Shown here: piece by piece, positions 41,485-49,450 of the stretch
Position numbering within the stretch: position 1 is the first letter of the stretch
Layout of the letters: each line of letters opens with the position of its first letter
Source of the DNA: Saprospirales bacterium
GTDB lineage: Bacteria; Bacteroidota; Bacteroidia; Chitinophagales; Saprospiraceae
Length of the DNA stretch: 64,000 nucleotides
Assembly (NCBI GenBank): GCA_002698985.1
Contig: PAAY01000013.1
Span: 1-64,000, forward strand
Direction of reading: 5' to 3'
Made by a program: the position numbers and the translations under genes
Notes under the pieces: model-generated
Told to the model about the DNA's origin: nothing
The model's database searches: none
The model's input: only the letters and a program-made list of their open reading frames with translations

Positions 41485-41955
41485 TCAGTTCCTCGATTCC
41501 TCAGCACTCCTGAACGGCAGTTGGGCGGCTGCTTCGGGGTGTTTCTGGAAAAAGGCCCTGAGCATGGAATCATCCAGAAGGAAACTGATGCGTGAGCCGA
41601 AATGCCCTTTGCCTTTGAACTTGATTCGAACCAGGTGAAAGAAGACGACGTCCCGTTCGCTGATGCTGTCAATTTCGGAAAATGGATAGCGATAGGTCTT
41701 GAAATAGTTGCTCAGGAACAGGTGCCCCTCGTCCAGGTCAACGCGGAGCAATTGCATGAGGGTGAAGTACAGGGCCGCCGTTCCGACGAGGAAAAAGAAG
41801 GTCATGCCCAGCTTGAAAGGCATGGCGGGAATGTTGCCAAAGTAAGGCGTGTCCACCATCCAGAGGGCAATGGTGAGGGCACCAAAAAAGACCATCCAGA
41901 AGGTGGGCAGAAATATTTTGAAGAACAAGGTCCAGTTGCTGGAAATCCTGTGCAT
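41485..41955 (-). CDS. Membrane protein with two helices and PH-like tail
   Basis: 156-aa protein of unknown function. Two membrane segments (about 10-32 and 46-68) are followed by a cytoplasmic beta-rich domain (LLRVDLDEGHLFLSNYFKTYRYPFSEIDSISERD...VRIKFKGKGHFGSRISFLL), whose pattern resembles bacterial PH-like domains found in two-TM proteins. It ends in a helical tail. The preceding gene on the same strand starts 30 bp upstream and may be co-transcribed. A CCCGAC..GTCGGG palindrome (41468-41483) abuts the stop codon and could act in termination. Confidence 0.65.
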   Translation of the reverse strand: MHRISSNWTLFFKIFLPTFWMVFFGALTIALWMVDTPYFGNIPAMPFKLGMTFFFLVGTAALYFTLMQLLRVDLDEGHLFLSNYFKTYRYPFSEIDSISERDVVFFHLVRIKFKGKGHFGSRISFLLDDSMLRAFFQKHPEAAAQLPFRSAEESRN

Positions 41956-41985
41956 GTCTGATGATTTACCGAAGGGGAAAATTCA

Positions 41986-42816
41986 TTACACCAATCCCTG
42001 GTGCTCACCGGTAAAGGCCAGTACCGCCGTAGTGATTACAAACACCCAAATGGCTACGTAGAGCCAGGCAAAGGGTTTGCGACGCTGCAGCATGTCCGGG
42101 AACAGAATCGGCTTGCCGGCGAATTTACCTCTTGGTTTCGACGGGAAAAAGAAGGTCTTGTAGGTTTCGATGCTGGCCACGGTGAAGCCGATGGAGCACA
42201 TGGCGATGACCACCCAGTTGTCGGTCAGGTTGCCGGCCACCCAGGCGTAGAAGTAGGCGATACCGGGGCTCCGGAAAAACTTGAAAGTCTCAAAACCCTC
42301 GATGGGGGCATCTTTCCACGCCCCGCCGAATGCCGATACCCAGCCACCCACACTCAGCAGGAGCAGGATGAGGTAGGGGTTGATGCTCACATCTCCGGCT
42401 TTCCAGGCCTGCCACAGGCTGATGACGCCCCAACCTACCAGGATGATTCCGCCGACATAACCCACAGCCGCCAGGTAGCGGGCGCTGCGGCTTTCCACCA
42501 CACGGCCCATGACGTGCAGCTGCATGGGGATGAAGTATTTGGACTGGTCTTCAGAACGGAGGAAGGTTTTCCACACTTCCAGGGTCAGGCGTTCGGCCAT
42601 GTAGGTGGCGCCCCAGAGCAGGAAGATGCCGGCTGCTGTATCCAGGTCGAGGCCCGTGAGGGTCCAGACGATGGGTCCGTAGATGGCCCCAATGATGGCG
42701 CTGCGAAAATACTTGCTCCATGAAAATCCTTCGTGCGGACTGTCTTTGTACATGCCCCAGGTGGAAGCGTGCAATCCGGAAAGCAAACCCGTAATGACGG
42801 CGATGAGTGCGTGCAT
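41986..42816 (-). CDS. Polytopic membrane protein with internal duplication
   Basis: 276-aa protein with about seven hydrophobic segments. The two halves share a motif: WGMYKDSPHEGFSWSKYFRS near residues 20-39 and GGAWKDAPIEGFETFKFFRS near 164-183, each followed by membrane helices and an E-x(3)-KTF segment (EVWKTF, ETYKTF). This indicates ancestral duplication, as in transporters and channels with inverted or parallel repeats, although none is recognised. The KD-P-EGF loop is probably functional because it is the best-kept part. Upstream of the PH-like two-TM gene by 30 bp. Confidence 0.7.
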   Translation of the reverse strand: MHALIAVITGLLSGLHASTWGMYKDSPHEGFSWSKYFRSAIIGAIYGPIVWTLTGLDLDTAAGIFLLWGATYMAERLTLEVWKTFLRSEDQSKYFIPMQLHVMGRVVESRSARYLAAVGYVGGIILVGWGVISLWQAWKAGDVSINPYLILLLLSVGGWVSAFGGAWKDAPIEGFETFKFFRSPGIAYFYAWVAGNLTDNWVVIAMCSIGFTVASIETYKTFFFPSKPRGKFAGKPILFPDMLQRRKPFAWLYVAIWVFVITTAVLAFTGEHQGLV

Positions 42817-43046
42817 GACTCTAAGTTGTTGTTAATTAGTGGTTTCGCTTCGCAAAATGTCCAACTGCCCCAGCTTCGATTTCACCGTTTTGCCAAAGCG
42901 GCGGCAAAGGTACTTAAACTACCGGCACTGGCGGACATTCTGCGCTTGCTTTCGGTTCGCCGGGCTTTGTCGTGCCGTGGCTTTTGGCACTTTTTCGGAA
43001 AAAGCCAACGCACACATGGCTACCTTTGGCCAAAATACAAAGCACT

Positions 43047-45344
43047 ATGAGCCGCCTTTACTGCTGTTTTTGTTTCCTCTTTTTCTTCGCTGTGCAACTC
43101 GCTTCGCAACCCCTCTACAGCCCGTTCGATATTGCGACGATAGAAATCAACTTTGAGCAAAGCAACTGGGACGCCATTCTGGACGATTACTACGCCGCCG
43201 GCAACGGTGAGCGCCTGCTGGCCACGGTGGAGGTCAACGGCGTCAGCTACGACAGCGTGGGAGTGCGATACCGTGGAGGAGGAACCTACCATCCTGACAA
43301 CCCTAAAAATCCCCTCAACATCAAACTGGATTATGTAAAGAACCAGGATTACGAAGGCATCGAAGTGCTCAAACTGTCCAACGGCGCCAAAGACCCCTCC
43401 TTTTTGCGTGAGGTGCTCTCGCTGGAGGCGGCGCGGCAGTTCATGGAAGCACCCCGGGCCAGTTATGCCAGGGTCTTCGTCAACGGCGCTTACCACGGCC
43501 TTTATGCCAATGTGGAAAGCATCAACGCTGCCTTTTTTGAAAGGGCCTTCCCGCTCGATCCGGATGCCCCCCGCTTTGAATGCAACCCCGCTTACGATTT
43601 TGACGACGTTCCGCAAAACCCGCCCTTTGGCTGCACGGTGGGGCATGGGGCCTCGCTCGAATACCTTGGCCCCGGCATTGCCTGCTATTTCGAACATTAC
43701 CAGATGCAGTCAACCACAGGCTGGGAAGCGCTCATTGCAGCCACTGAGACCCTGGCCAACAACCCCGCCGGTGCCAACCAGCATTTCGACATCGACCGCA
43801 TGCTGTGGTGGTCGGCATTCAACAACCTCTTCGTCAACCTCGACAGCTACCTCGGAGCGGGTGCACGCAATTATTACCTGGCCACTATGGATGACGGCCA
43901 CTTTGTGCCGGTGCCGGATGACCTCAACGAGTCCTTCGCCAAATTTCCCTGGGTGGATGTGGATGCCGCTGCGGGCGCTCAACCGCCACTCGGCTTTTTT
44001 CAGGAACTGAACCCATATCAGGGAGAAGACGATCCGCAGAAGCCCCTGCTGCAGGCACTCTTCGGCCAGCCTACCTGGCGCAGGATGTACATGGCCCACT
44101 ACCGCACCATGGTGGAGGAACTCATCCTGTCGGGCTGGCTGGAGAACAGGGCCGATGAATTGCACGAGTTCATTGCCGACGAGCTGCAAACCGACCCCAA
44201 CAGTTTTTACAGCTTTCAGGATTTCGAAGACAACCTGACCCAAACCGTGGTGGACAGCTACGATGGCTACGATGCTTTTGGCCTGCTCCAACTGATGGAT
44301 GGCCGAACGGCCTACCTGCAAGGCCTGCCCGAACGGCAGTACCAGTCCCCAGCGCTGAGCAATCATGCCCACAGCCCGGCCGTGCCGGCCCCCGGCGAAA
44401 ACGTGGTGTTTACGGTGGAACTGGACGAAGCTGCCGATGCCTGGCTGGGTTTCCGCTCCAACGTCAGGAAGGTGTTCAAATACTACCAGCTTTTTGACGA
44501 CGGACTGCACGGCGACGGTGCTGCCGGTGACCTCATCTACGGCGCTGTGTTGCCGGTAGGCGCAGGCGGCGGGCAATATTTTTTCTATGCGGAAAATGAG
44601 CAGGCTGGCCGCTTTCTGCCAGCCAAAGCTGCCCATGAATACTTTGCCCTGTCTACAGCTTCCAGTGTGGTCATCAACGAACTGATGGCCAACAACAAAA
44701 GCGCCGTGTCCGACCAGAACGGCGAGTACGACGACTGGATAGAACTCTTCAACAACAGCTCCCAAAGCATCGACCTCAGCGGCTGGCACCTCACCGACGA
44801 TGTGCTTCTGCCCGCCAAATGGACTTTCCCCAACGGGGTGTTCATTGACCCCGGGGCTTACCTCATCGTCTGGGCTGATGATGATACCGGTCAGGCTGGA
44901 CTGCACGCATCTTTCAAGTTGTCGGCAGGTGGAGAGCAGCTGCAACTGGTGAACCCCAACCTGCAGGTAGTTGACGAGGTGGTGTTCCCCCAACTTGATG
45001 AAGATATTTCTTTTGCCCGTTGTCCCAATGGCACCGGCCCATTCTCCACCAATGAACCTTCCTTCGCCTCCGGCAACGATGCAGCCTGCGCAACCCCCAC
45101 CTCGGAAGCACTGACCGAAATACTGACGTATTACCCCAACCCGGCTGCCGGGCAAGTGGTTTTTGCGACGAAAAATACAGCGGGTGGCGAACTGCTGATC
45201 ACTGATTTGCCCGGGCGGCTTGTAAGCAGGCAAAGCATCTCCGGCTCACTGACACTGGATGTGTCGGATTGGAATCCGGGCCTGTACATCGTGCGCTTCA
45301 ATGGCCGGACCATCGGTAAACTGGTGGTTCAGGCGGGCCACTGA
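43047..45344 (+). CDS. CotH kinase-domain protein with lamin-tail and T9SS domains
   Basis: 765-aa secreted protein from the ATG at 43047 (signal peptide MSRLYCCFCFLFFFAVQLASQ). The CotH-like domain covers about 25-430 with VGVRYRGGGTYHPDNPK and the kinase-like VFVNGAYHGLYANVE and PVPDDLNESFAKFPW segments. A beta-domain follows (about 455-530). A lamin-tail domain at about 541-640 begins VVINELMANNKSAVSDQNGEYDDWIELFN. The C-terminal ~75 residues (TYYPNPAAGQVVF to GRTIGKLVVQAGH) are a type A T9SS sorting domain. CotH proteins phosphorylate spore-coat proteins in Bacillus; surface targets in Bacteroidota are unknown. A -7-like TACCTTTG is at 43021-43028. Confidence 0.9.
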   Translation: MSRLYCCFCFLFFFAVQLASQPLYSPFDIATIEINFEQSNWDAILDDYYAAGNGERLLATVEVNGVSYDSVGVRYRGGGTYHPDNPKNPLNIKLDYVKNQDYEGIEVLKLSNGAKDPSFLREVLSLEAARQFMEAPRASYARVFVNGAYHGLYANVESINAAFFERAFPLDPDAPRFECNPAYDFDDVPQNPPFGCTVGHGASLEYLGPGIACYFEHYQMQSTTGWEALIAATETLANNPAGANQHFDIDRMLWWSAFNNLFVNLDSYLGAGARNYYLATMDDGHFVPVPDDLNESFAKFPWVDVDAAAGAQPPLGFFQELNPYQGEDDPQKPLLQALFGQPTWRRMYMAHYRTMVEELILSGWLENRADELHEFIADELQTDPNSFYSFQDFEDNLTQTVVDSYDGYDAFGLLQLMDGRTAYLQGLPERQYQSPALSNHAHSPAVPAPGENVVFTVELDEAADAWLGFRSNVRKVFKYYQLFDDGLHGDGAAGDLIYGAVLPVGAGGGQYFFYAENEQAGRFLPAKAAHEYFALSTASSVVINELMANNKSAVSDQNGEYDDWIELFNNSSQSIDLSGWHLTDDVLLPAKWTFPNGVFIDPGAYLIVWADDDTGQAGLHASFKLSAGGEQLQLVNPNLQVVDEVVFPQLDEDISFARCPNGTGPFSTNEPSFASGNDAACATPTSEALTEILTYYPNPAAGQVVFATKNTAGGELLITDLPGRLVSRQSISGSLTLDVSDWNPGLYIVRFNGRTIGKLVVQAGH

Positions 45345-45558
45345 CGGGCATTATTCCTGCATCGGTTGTTTGTATGACAATTGAGGGGTGGCCCCGGCGG
45401 CGTTTTTTGGTTATCTTCGCAAACAAGCGTTCAGGCCCCTAAAAGATCAGCATTCTGACTTTTGCGATTTTTTGGCACTGCCAACATGCAACCCCACAGT
45501 AATTTTAAGCTGGCTAAAAATCGCCTTACTTTAACAGCACCTGCAAAACGTATTCTGT

Positions 45559-45774
45559 ATGAAAAAGAAGTTGACCCTCGATGATTTTCGAAGCCAGGCC
45601 CTGGATCGCAAAGAGGCCCGTAAAACAACAGGCGGCCGCAACTACATCCCCTCCACCAGCGGCTCTTTTGGTTACATCAATTGGGACGATGTGGACATTC
45701 GCAACGAAGGATTCACACCTCAGCCCACCAGCAGCTTCAGCCTGCTCAACACCAAATTGAAATTCGGAGGCTGA
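45559..45774 (+). CDS. GG-leader peptide, candidate RiPP precursor
   Basis: 71-aa peptide. The first 26 residues, MKKKLTLDDFRSQALDRKEA then RKTTGG, have the form of Bacteroidota GG-type natural-product leader peptides (basic start, LxxDF helix, KxxxGG end). The remaining 45 residues (RNYIPSTSGSFGYINWDDVD... to LLNTKLKFGG) are rich in Gly, Ser, Thr, Asn and aromatic residues, lack Cys, and end in a second GG. That layout suggests a ribosomally made, cleaved peptide, exported by a C39-type transporter. No modification enzyme or transporter gene is nearby, so it may be an orphan precursor or a small secreted peptide. It ends base-to-base with the convergent gene in a TGATCA palindrome. Confidence 0.6.
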   Translation: MKKKLTLDDFRSQALDRKEARKTTGGRNYIPSTSGSFGYINWDDVDIRNEGFTPQPTSSFSLLNTKLKFGG

Positions 45775-47388
45775 TCAGCCGGCTTTGCCAGTCTCTTTCT
45801 GAAACCTTTCTTTCACCACCTGAGAGAAGGGTTTTCCGCTTACCTTACTCTCTATCCACGACATAATATCGAACAGCTCGAAGACACTGTGGGCAGGTTG
45901 CGACTGCAACTGCCCAAATTCTTCTTTCACCGCCTCAAAGGAAGCTGCACGCTCTTTCTTCGTCAAAGGCTTGTTCATGTCGCGGATGAAGGTCATCATC
46001 TTCCGCTCAAATTCTGACAGCCGGTTTTCCCGCGACAGGTAGCGATAAGTTGACCGCAGCAGGCTCTCCAGCAGCAGGCTGTTTCCCAGTTCGTAGTGGA
46101 TGATCAGGTTGAGGATGCGGGCAAGGCTCTGCAGGTCCTTTCGCTCCACGCTACCCGTCAGGCTCAGCCAGTCGTTGAGGGCATCCAGGGCTTTTTCATA
46201 CTCCCCACAGCCGAAGTAAATGCAGAAGTATTGCAAGTAAAAGTTGCTTTTGCTGAACTGGGCCTGGTCAAACTTTTCGGCTTCACGCAGGTGTTCCTCG
46301 AGGGCTTTTTTCCCTTCGGTAAAATCGCCGCTGCTGATGCAAAGCCGGAACTTGTTCTGGTAATACTGCCTGTGGATTTTGGCCTCGTCGTCTTTGGTGA
46401 GGGGTTTTACGGCCTTCAGTTTTTCAAGTGTTTGCTCCACTTCCCCGTAGCGCTGCAGGCGGCCGCAACTGATGATGTGATTGTTCAGCGCTGAGATGTA
46501 TTCTGATACATCTTCCTTGAGCAGGCGGGGGTGACTCTCCATCAATTCCACAAGCCTTTTACTGGACTGGTAAAACGCCTCGAATTCCGAAGCTGTGAAA
46601 AGGTAAATGGAGTTGATCCGGTGGTACATCACCCGGGCTGAAAAGGACAGGGCCTGGCTTTCGTCCTGCATCAATGGATGTTCCATCAATTTACGCATTT
46701 GGGCCAGCTGCTCCGGACTCCTCGACACCTCCTTCCGGACATTGAGCAGCATGTTGAAAAACAGATTGCGGTAAGCCACGAAGTTGCTCAGACAGTTGGC
46801 CCAGTGCGCCTCTTCTTCTGAAATGCGGCGCAGTTCCCGGTCCAGCCAGGCAATGTCCGTCTGGGCATAGGCAATGCGCTTTTCCCATTCCAGAATTTCT
46901 ATCAGCGAGGTGAAATGCTCGTACTCCGTGGCCACTTTTTTAGCCTTGTAAAGCAGGTCTTTGCAATTGTCAAAAAAAGAGCGCCGGAACAAGGTTCTCA
47001 CGCCCAGCAAGTATCCTTTCAGGCGGTAATCAATCGATGACTTTTCGTCGTAACTCTCCAGGCTCTTCAGCACCAATTGGTAGAGGTAGGCTTTCAGTTC
47101 CGAAAACTTGCGGCTCTCCACCGGCTCGTTTCCGTAAATCTCAAGGCGGAGGGCTTCGTCGTCAAATTCCTCCTGGGCATAAATGGCATCGAAGAGTTGC
47201 AGGTACTTGCTGTTGGAGGCATCCTTGCTGTTGATGAAGAGCTTGAAGTACCGCTTCTCCGCACTCGACAGCGATTTGATGAGATTGTACAATTTATCCG
47301 AAGGGGTCTTGGGCATGGGTTCTGTGTGTGAAATGGGCATCTCCGAAACCTGACTTGAAATGCGCACCACTTGCTCATTCCTGCGCAT
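45775..47388 (-). CDS. Helical repeat protein of unknown function
   Basis: 537-aa protein without signal peptide or membrane helix, almost entirely alpha-helical, with paired-helix segments suggestive of degenerate TPR units (e.g. YEKALDALNDWLSLTGSVERKDLQSLARILNLIIHYELGNSLLLESLLRSTYRYL). The region after residue 25 (MPKTPSDKLYNLIKSLSSAEKRYFKLFI) looks like the conserved beginning, so Met at 47316 or 47340 are alternative starts. A similar protein is common in Saprospiria-type genomes as a hypothetical protein; no function is known. It is convergent with the leader-peptide gene with no bases between the two stop codons. Confidence 0.7.
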   Translation of the reverse strand: MRRNEQVVRISSQVSEMPISHTEPMPKTPSDKLYNLIKSLSSAEKRYFKLFINSKDASNSKYLQLFDAIYAQEEFDDEALRLEIYGNEPVESRKFSELKAYLYQLVLKSLESYDEKSSIDYRLKGYLLGVRTLFRRSFFDNCKDLLYKAKKVATEYEHFTSLIEILEWEKRIAYAQTDIAWLDRELRRISEEEAHWANCLSNFVAYRNLFFNMLLNVRKEVSRSPEQLAQMRKLMEHPLMQDESQALSFSARVMYHRINSIYLFTASEFEAFYQSSKRLVELMESHPRLLKEDVSEYISALNNHIISCGRLQRYGEVEQTLEKLKAVKPLTKDDEAKIHRQYYQNKFRLCISSGDFTEGKKALEEHLREAEKFDQAQFSKSNFYLQYFCIYFGCGEYEKALDALNDWLSLTGSVERKDLQSLARILNLIIHYELGNSLLLESLLRSTYRYLSRENRLSEFERKMMTFIRDMNKPLTKKERAASFEAVKEEFGQLQSQPAHSVFELFDIMSWIESKVSGKPFSQVVKERFQKETGKAG

Positions 47389-47733
47389 CCCCGGTCCCGG
47401 ATTTTGTTTTAATTGCTGTTTCTCAGGGCTTAAACTACTAAATCCCCCGATTCGCTGCCAGTAATCGCCGTTGCGCAGCGAAATTAAAAACCTGACTTTT
47501 GTTTAGTGTAGGGTGTAGGGTTTAAGGTGTAGGGTTTGTGGAGCGCTAGCTTTTACATTTCCGTGGTACTCCCATCCTTCTTTATGAATTGTTATCAATG
47601 TAGAGACGTTGCACCGCAACGTCTGATCCACCACCCAACTCCATCAACAATTCAACAGTCTCAACAGTCTCAACAGTCTCAACAATTTCAACACTTCAAC
47701 TCCCGAAAGCTTTCGGGATCAACACTTCAACAA
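47389..47733. repeat. Repeat-rich intergenic region
   Basis: 345 bp upstream of the helical-repeat gene and downstream of nadB. It holds a GGGTGTAGGGTTTAAGG-type microsatellite (about 47508-47539), the inverted repeat AGACGTTGC-acc-GCAACGTCT (47604-47624), a TCAACAGTC 9-mer repeated three to four times (about 47643-47700), and a perfect 18-bp palindrome TCCCGAAAG/CTTTCGGGA (47701-47718). No coding region. Confidence 0.8.
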
Positions 47734-49338
47734 TCACAAAATGCTCTTGTCAATAAAAGGCAGCTTGTTGGGGTAGTCGGTGGTGTAGTGCAGGCCGCGG
47801 CTTTCCCTTCTGATGGAAGCCGAGCGGGTTATCAGATAAGCGATGGTGATGAGGTTGCGGAGTTCGCAGAGTTGCGGAGAGAGGGTGGTGTGTGAGTACA
47901 ATTCTTCCGTTTCCCGGTAGAGCAGGTACAGGCGGTCGGAAGCCCTTTTCAGACGGACATTGGAGCGGACGATGCCCACATAGTAGCTCATCAGGTCTTT
48001 CAGCTCTTTCATGCTTTGCACGATCAGCACCAACTCTTCGGGTTCCGTGGTTCCCTGGGCATTCCAGTCCGGAATATTTTTGTTGATAGGGGGCAGGCTG
48101 TCAATTTTCTTTTCCAGGTCGAGGAAAATGCGGTGGGCAAAAACCATGGCTTCCAGGAGGGAGTTGGAGGCCAGGCGGTTGGCGCCGTGCAGGCCGGTGC
48201 AGGTGCATTCGCCGGCAGCATAGAGGTTTTTGATGGAGGTGCGACCCCATTCATCTGTACGGATGCCGCCACACATGTAGTGGCAGGCAGGAGTCACCGG
48301 AATCATGTCCTTCATGGGATCGATGCCGATGGAGAGGCACTTTTCGTAAATGTTGGGGAAGTGGGCCAGGAAGGCGTCTTTGTCCAGGTGCCGGCAGTCC
48401 AGGCACATGTATTCGGCACCGAGGATCTTCATCTCCCGGTCGATGGCCCTGGCCACAATGTCTCTGGGAGCCAGGCTACCCCGCTCGTCGTATTTCTGCA
48501 TGAACTCTTCTCCGGAGGGCGTTTTCAGGATGCCGCCAAAACCCCGCACCGCCTCTGAAATCAGAAAGGAGGGGTTTTCTCCCTGCGGATTGTAAAGGGC
48601 TGTGGGGTGAAACTGCACGAACTCCATGTTTTCGATGCGGCCCTTTGCCCGGTACATCATGGCAGTGCCGTCTCCGGTGGCAATGACGGGGTTGGTGGTG
48701 TTGCGGTAGACCTGTCCGGCGCCACCGGTGGCCACCACAGTGGTTCGGGCCAGCAGCGTTTCAATCTCGCCAGTCTTTTTATTGAGGGCATAGGCTCCGT
48801 AGCATTCAATGCCCGGGGTCACCCTGGTGATGGTGTGTCCCAGGTGGTGCTGCGTAATGAGGTCTATGGCGAAGTAATGCTCCAGCACTTCCAGGTTTGG
48901 GGTGTGTTCCACCTGCGCCAGCAGGGTGCGCTGCAATTCCCAGCCGGTGATGTCTTTGTAATGAAGGATGCGGTTTTCGCTGTGGCCACCTTCCCTGCCC
49001 AGGTCGTATTTCTGGTTTTCCTTTTTGTCGAAACGCGCACCCCATTCGATGATCTCCCGGACCCGTTCCGGCCCTTCGTGAACCACAATCTTGACCACTT
49101 CCTCGTTGCAAAGTCCGTCACCCGCTATGAGGGTGTCTTTGATGTGCTTTTCGTAGCTGTCAACTTCCGGATTCCATACGGCTGCTACGCCTCCCTGCGC
49201 ATAGGCGGTATTGCTTTCGGTGTCAGCGGTTTTGCTCAGGGCAATTATCTTCAGATCGGGCCGTGCATGGGCCATCTTGAGGGCAAAAGTCAACCCGGCA
49301 ATACCGGAACCCAGCACGAGAACATCACTTTCTATCAT
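47734..49338 (-). CDS. nadB: L-aspartate oxidase
   Basis: 534-aa flavoprotein oxidising L-aspartate to iminoaspartate, first step of de novo NAD synthesis. The FAD motif VLVLGSGIAGLTFALKMA is at residues 6-23. SNTAYAQGGVAAVW is the NadB signature. TVVATGGAGQVYRNTTNP, GDGTAMMYRAKGRIENMEFVQFHPTALY and CHYMCGGIRTDEWGRTSIKNLYAAGECTC complete the fumarate-reductase-like core, followed by the helical C-terminal domain. The ATG at 49338 is preferred to a TTG two codons upstream. nadA and nadC are not in the window. Divergent from the VWA gene. Confidence 0.96.
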   Translation of the reverse strand: MIESDVLVLGSGIAGLTFALKMAHARPDLKIIALSKTADTESNTAYAQGGVAAVWNPEVDSYEKHIKDTLIAGDGLCNEEVVKIVVHEGPERVREIIEWGARFDKKENQKYDLGREGGHSENRILHYKDITGWELQRTLLAQVEHTPNLEVLEHYFAIDLITQHHLGHTITRVTPGIECYGAYALNKKTGEIETLLARTTVVATGGAGQVYRNTTNPVIATGDGTAMMYRAKGRIENMEFVQFHPTALYNPQGENPSFLISEAVRGFGGILKTPSGEEFMQKYDERGSLAPRDIVARAIDREMKILGAEYMCLDCRHLDKDAFLAHFPNIYEKCLSIGIDPMKDMIPVTPACHYMCGGIRTDEWGRTSIKNLYAAGECTCTGLHGANRLASNSLLEAMVFAHRIFLDLEKKIDSLPPINKNIPDWNAQGTTEPEELVLIVQSMKELKDLMSYYVGIVRSNVRLKRASDRLYLLYRETEELYSHTTLSPQLCELRNLITIAYLITRSASIRRESRGLHYTTDYPNKLPFIDKSIL

Positions 49339-49438
49339 CTTCAAAAATTGAGCGTGTTAATCCATTTCGGTGCTGCACAAAAGTAAAGGGCTGCTGTGTA
49401 TTCCATCACTATTTCTCCCTTCGGGTAAATGCCCCGGT

Positions 49439-49446
49439 TATCTTTG
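49439..49446 (+). promoter_or_regulatory. -7 element (TATCTTTG) just before the VWA gene
   Basis: Exact match to the Bacteroidota TAnnTTTG element, ending 4 bp before the chosen ATG at 49451. Transcription starting about 5-7 bp after it would give a leaderless or nearly leaderless mRNA. No TTTG is found at the ideal upstream distance, only TTTC at 49412. Confidence 0.45.
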
Positions 49447-49450
49447 CCAC

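Noticed and set aside
43710-45233. 507-aa minus-strand frame opposite the CotH gene
   Set aside because: No recognisable domains, while the plus strand has signal peptide, CotH, lamin-tail and T9SS domains in order.
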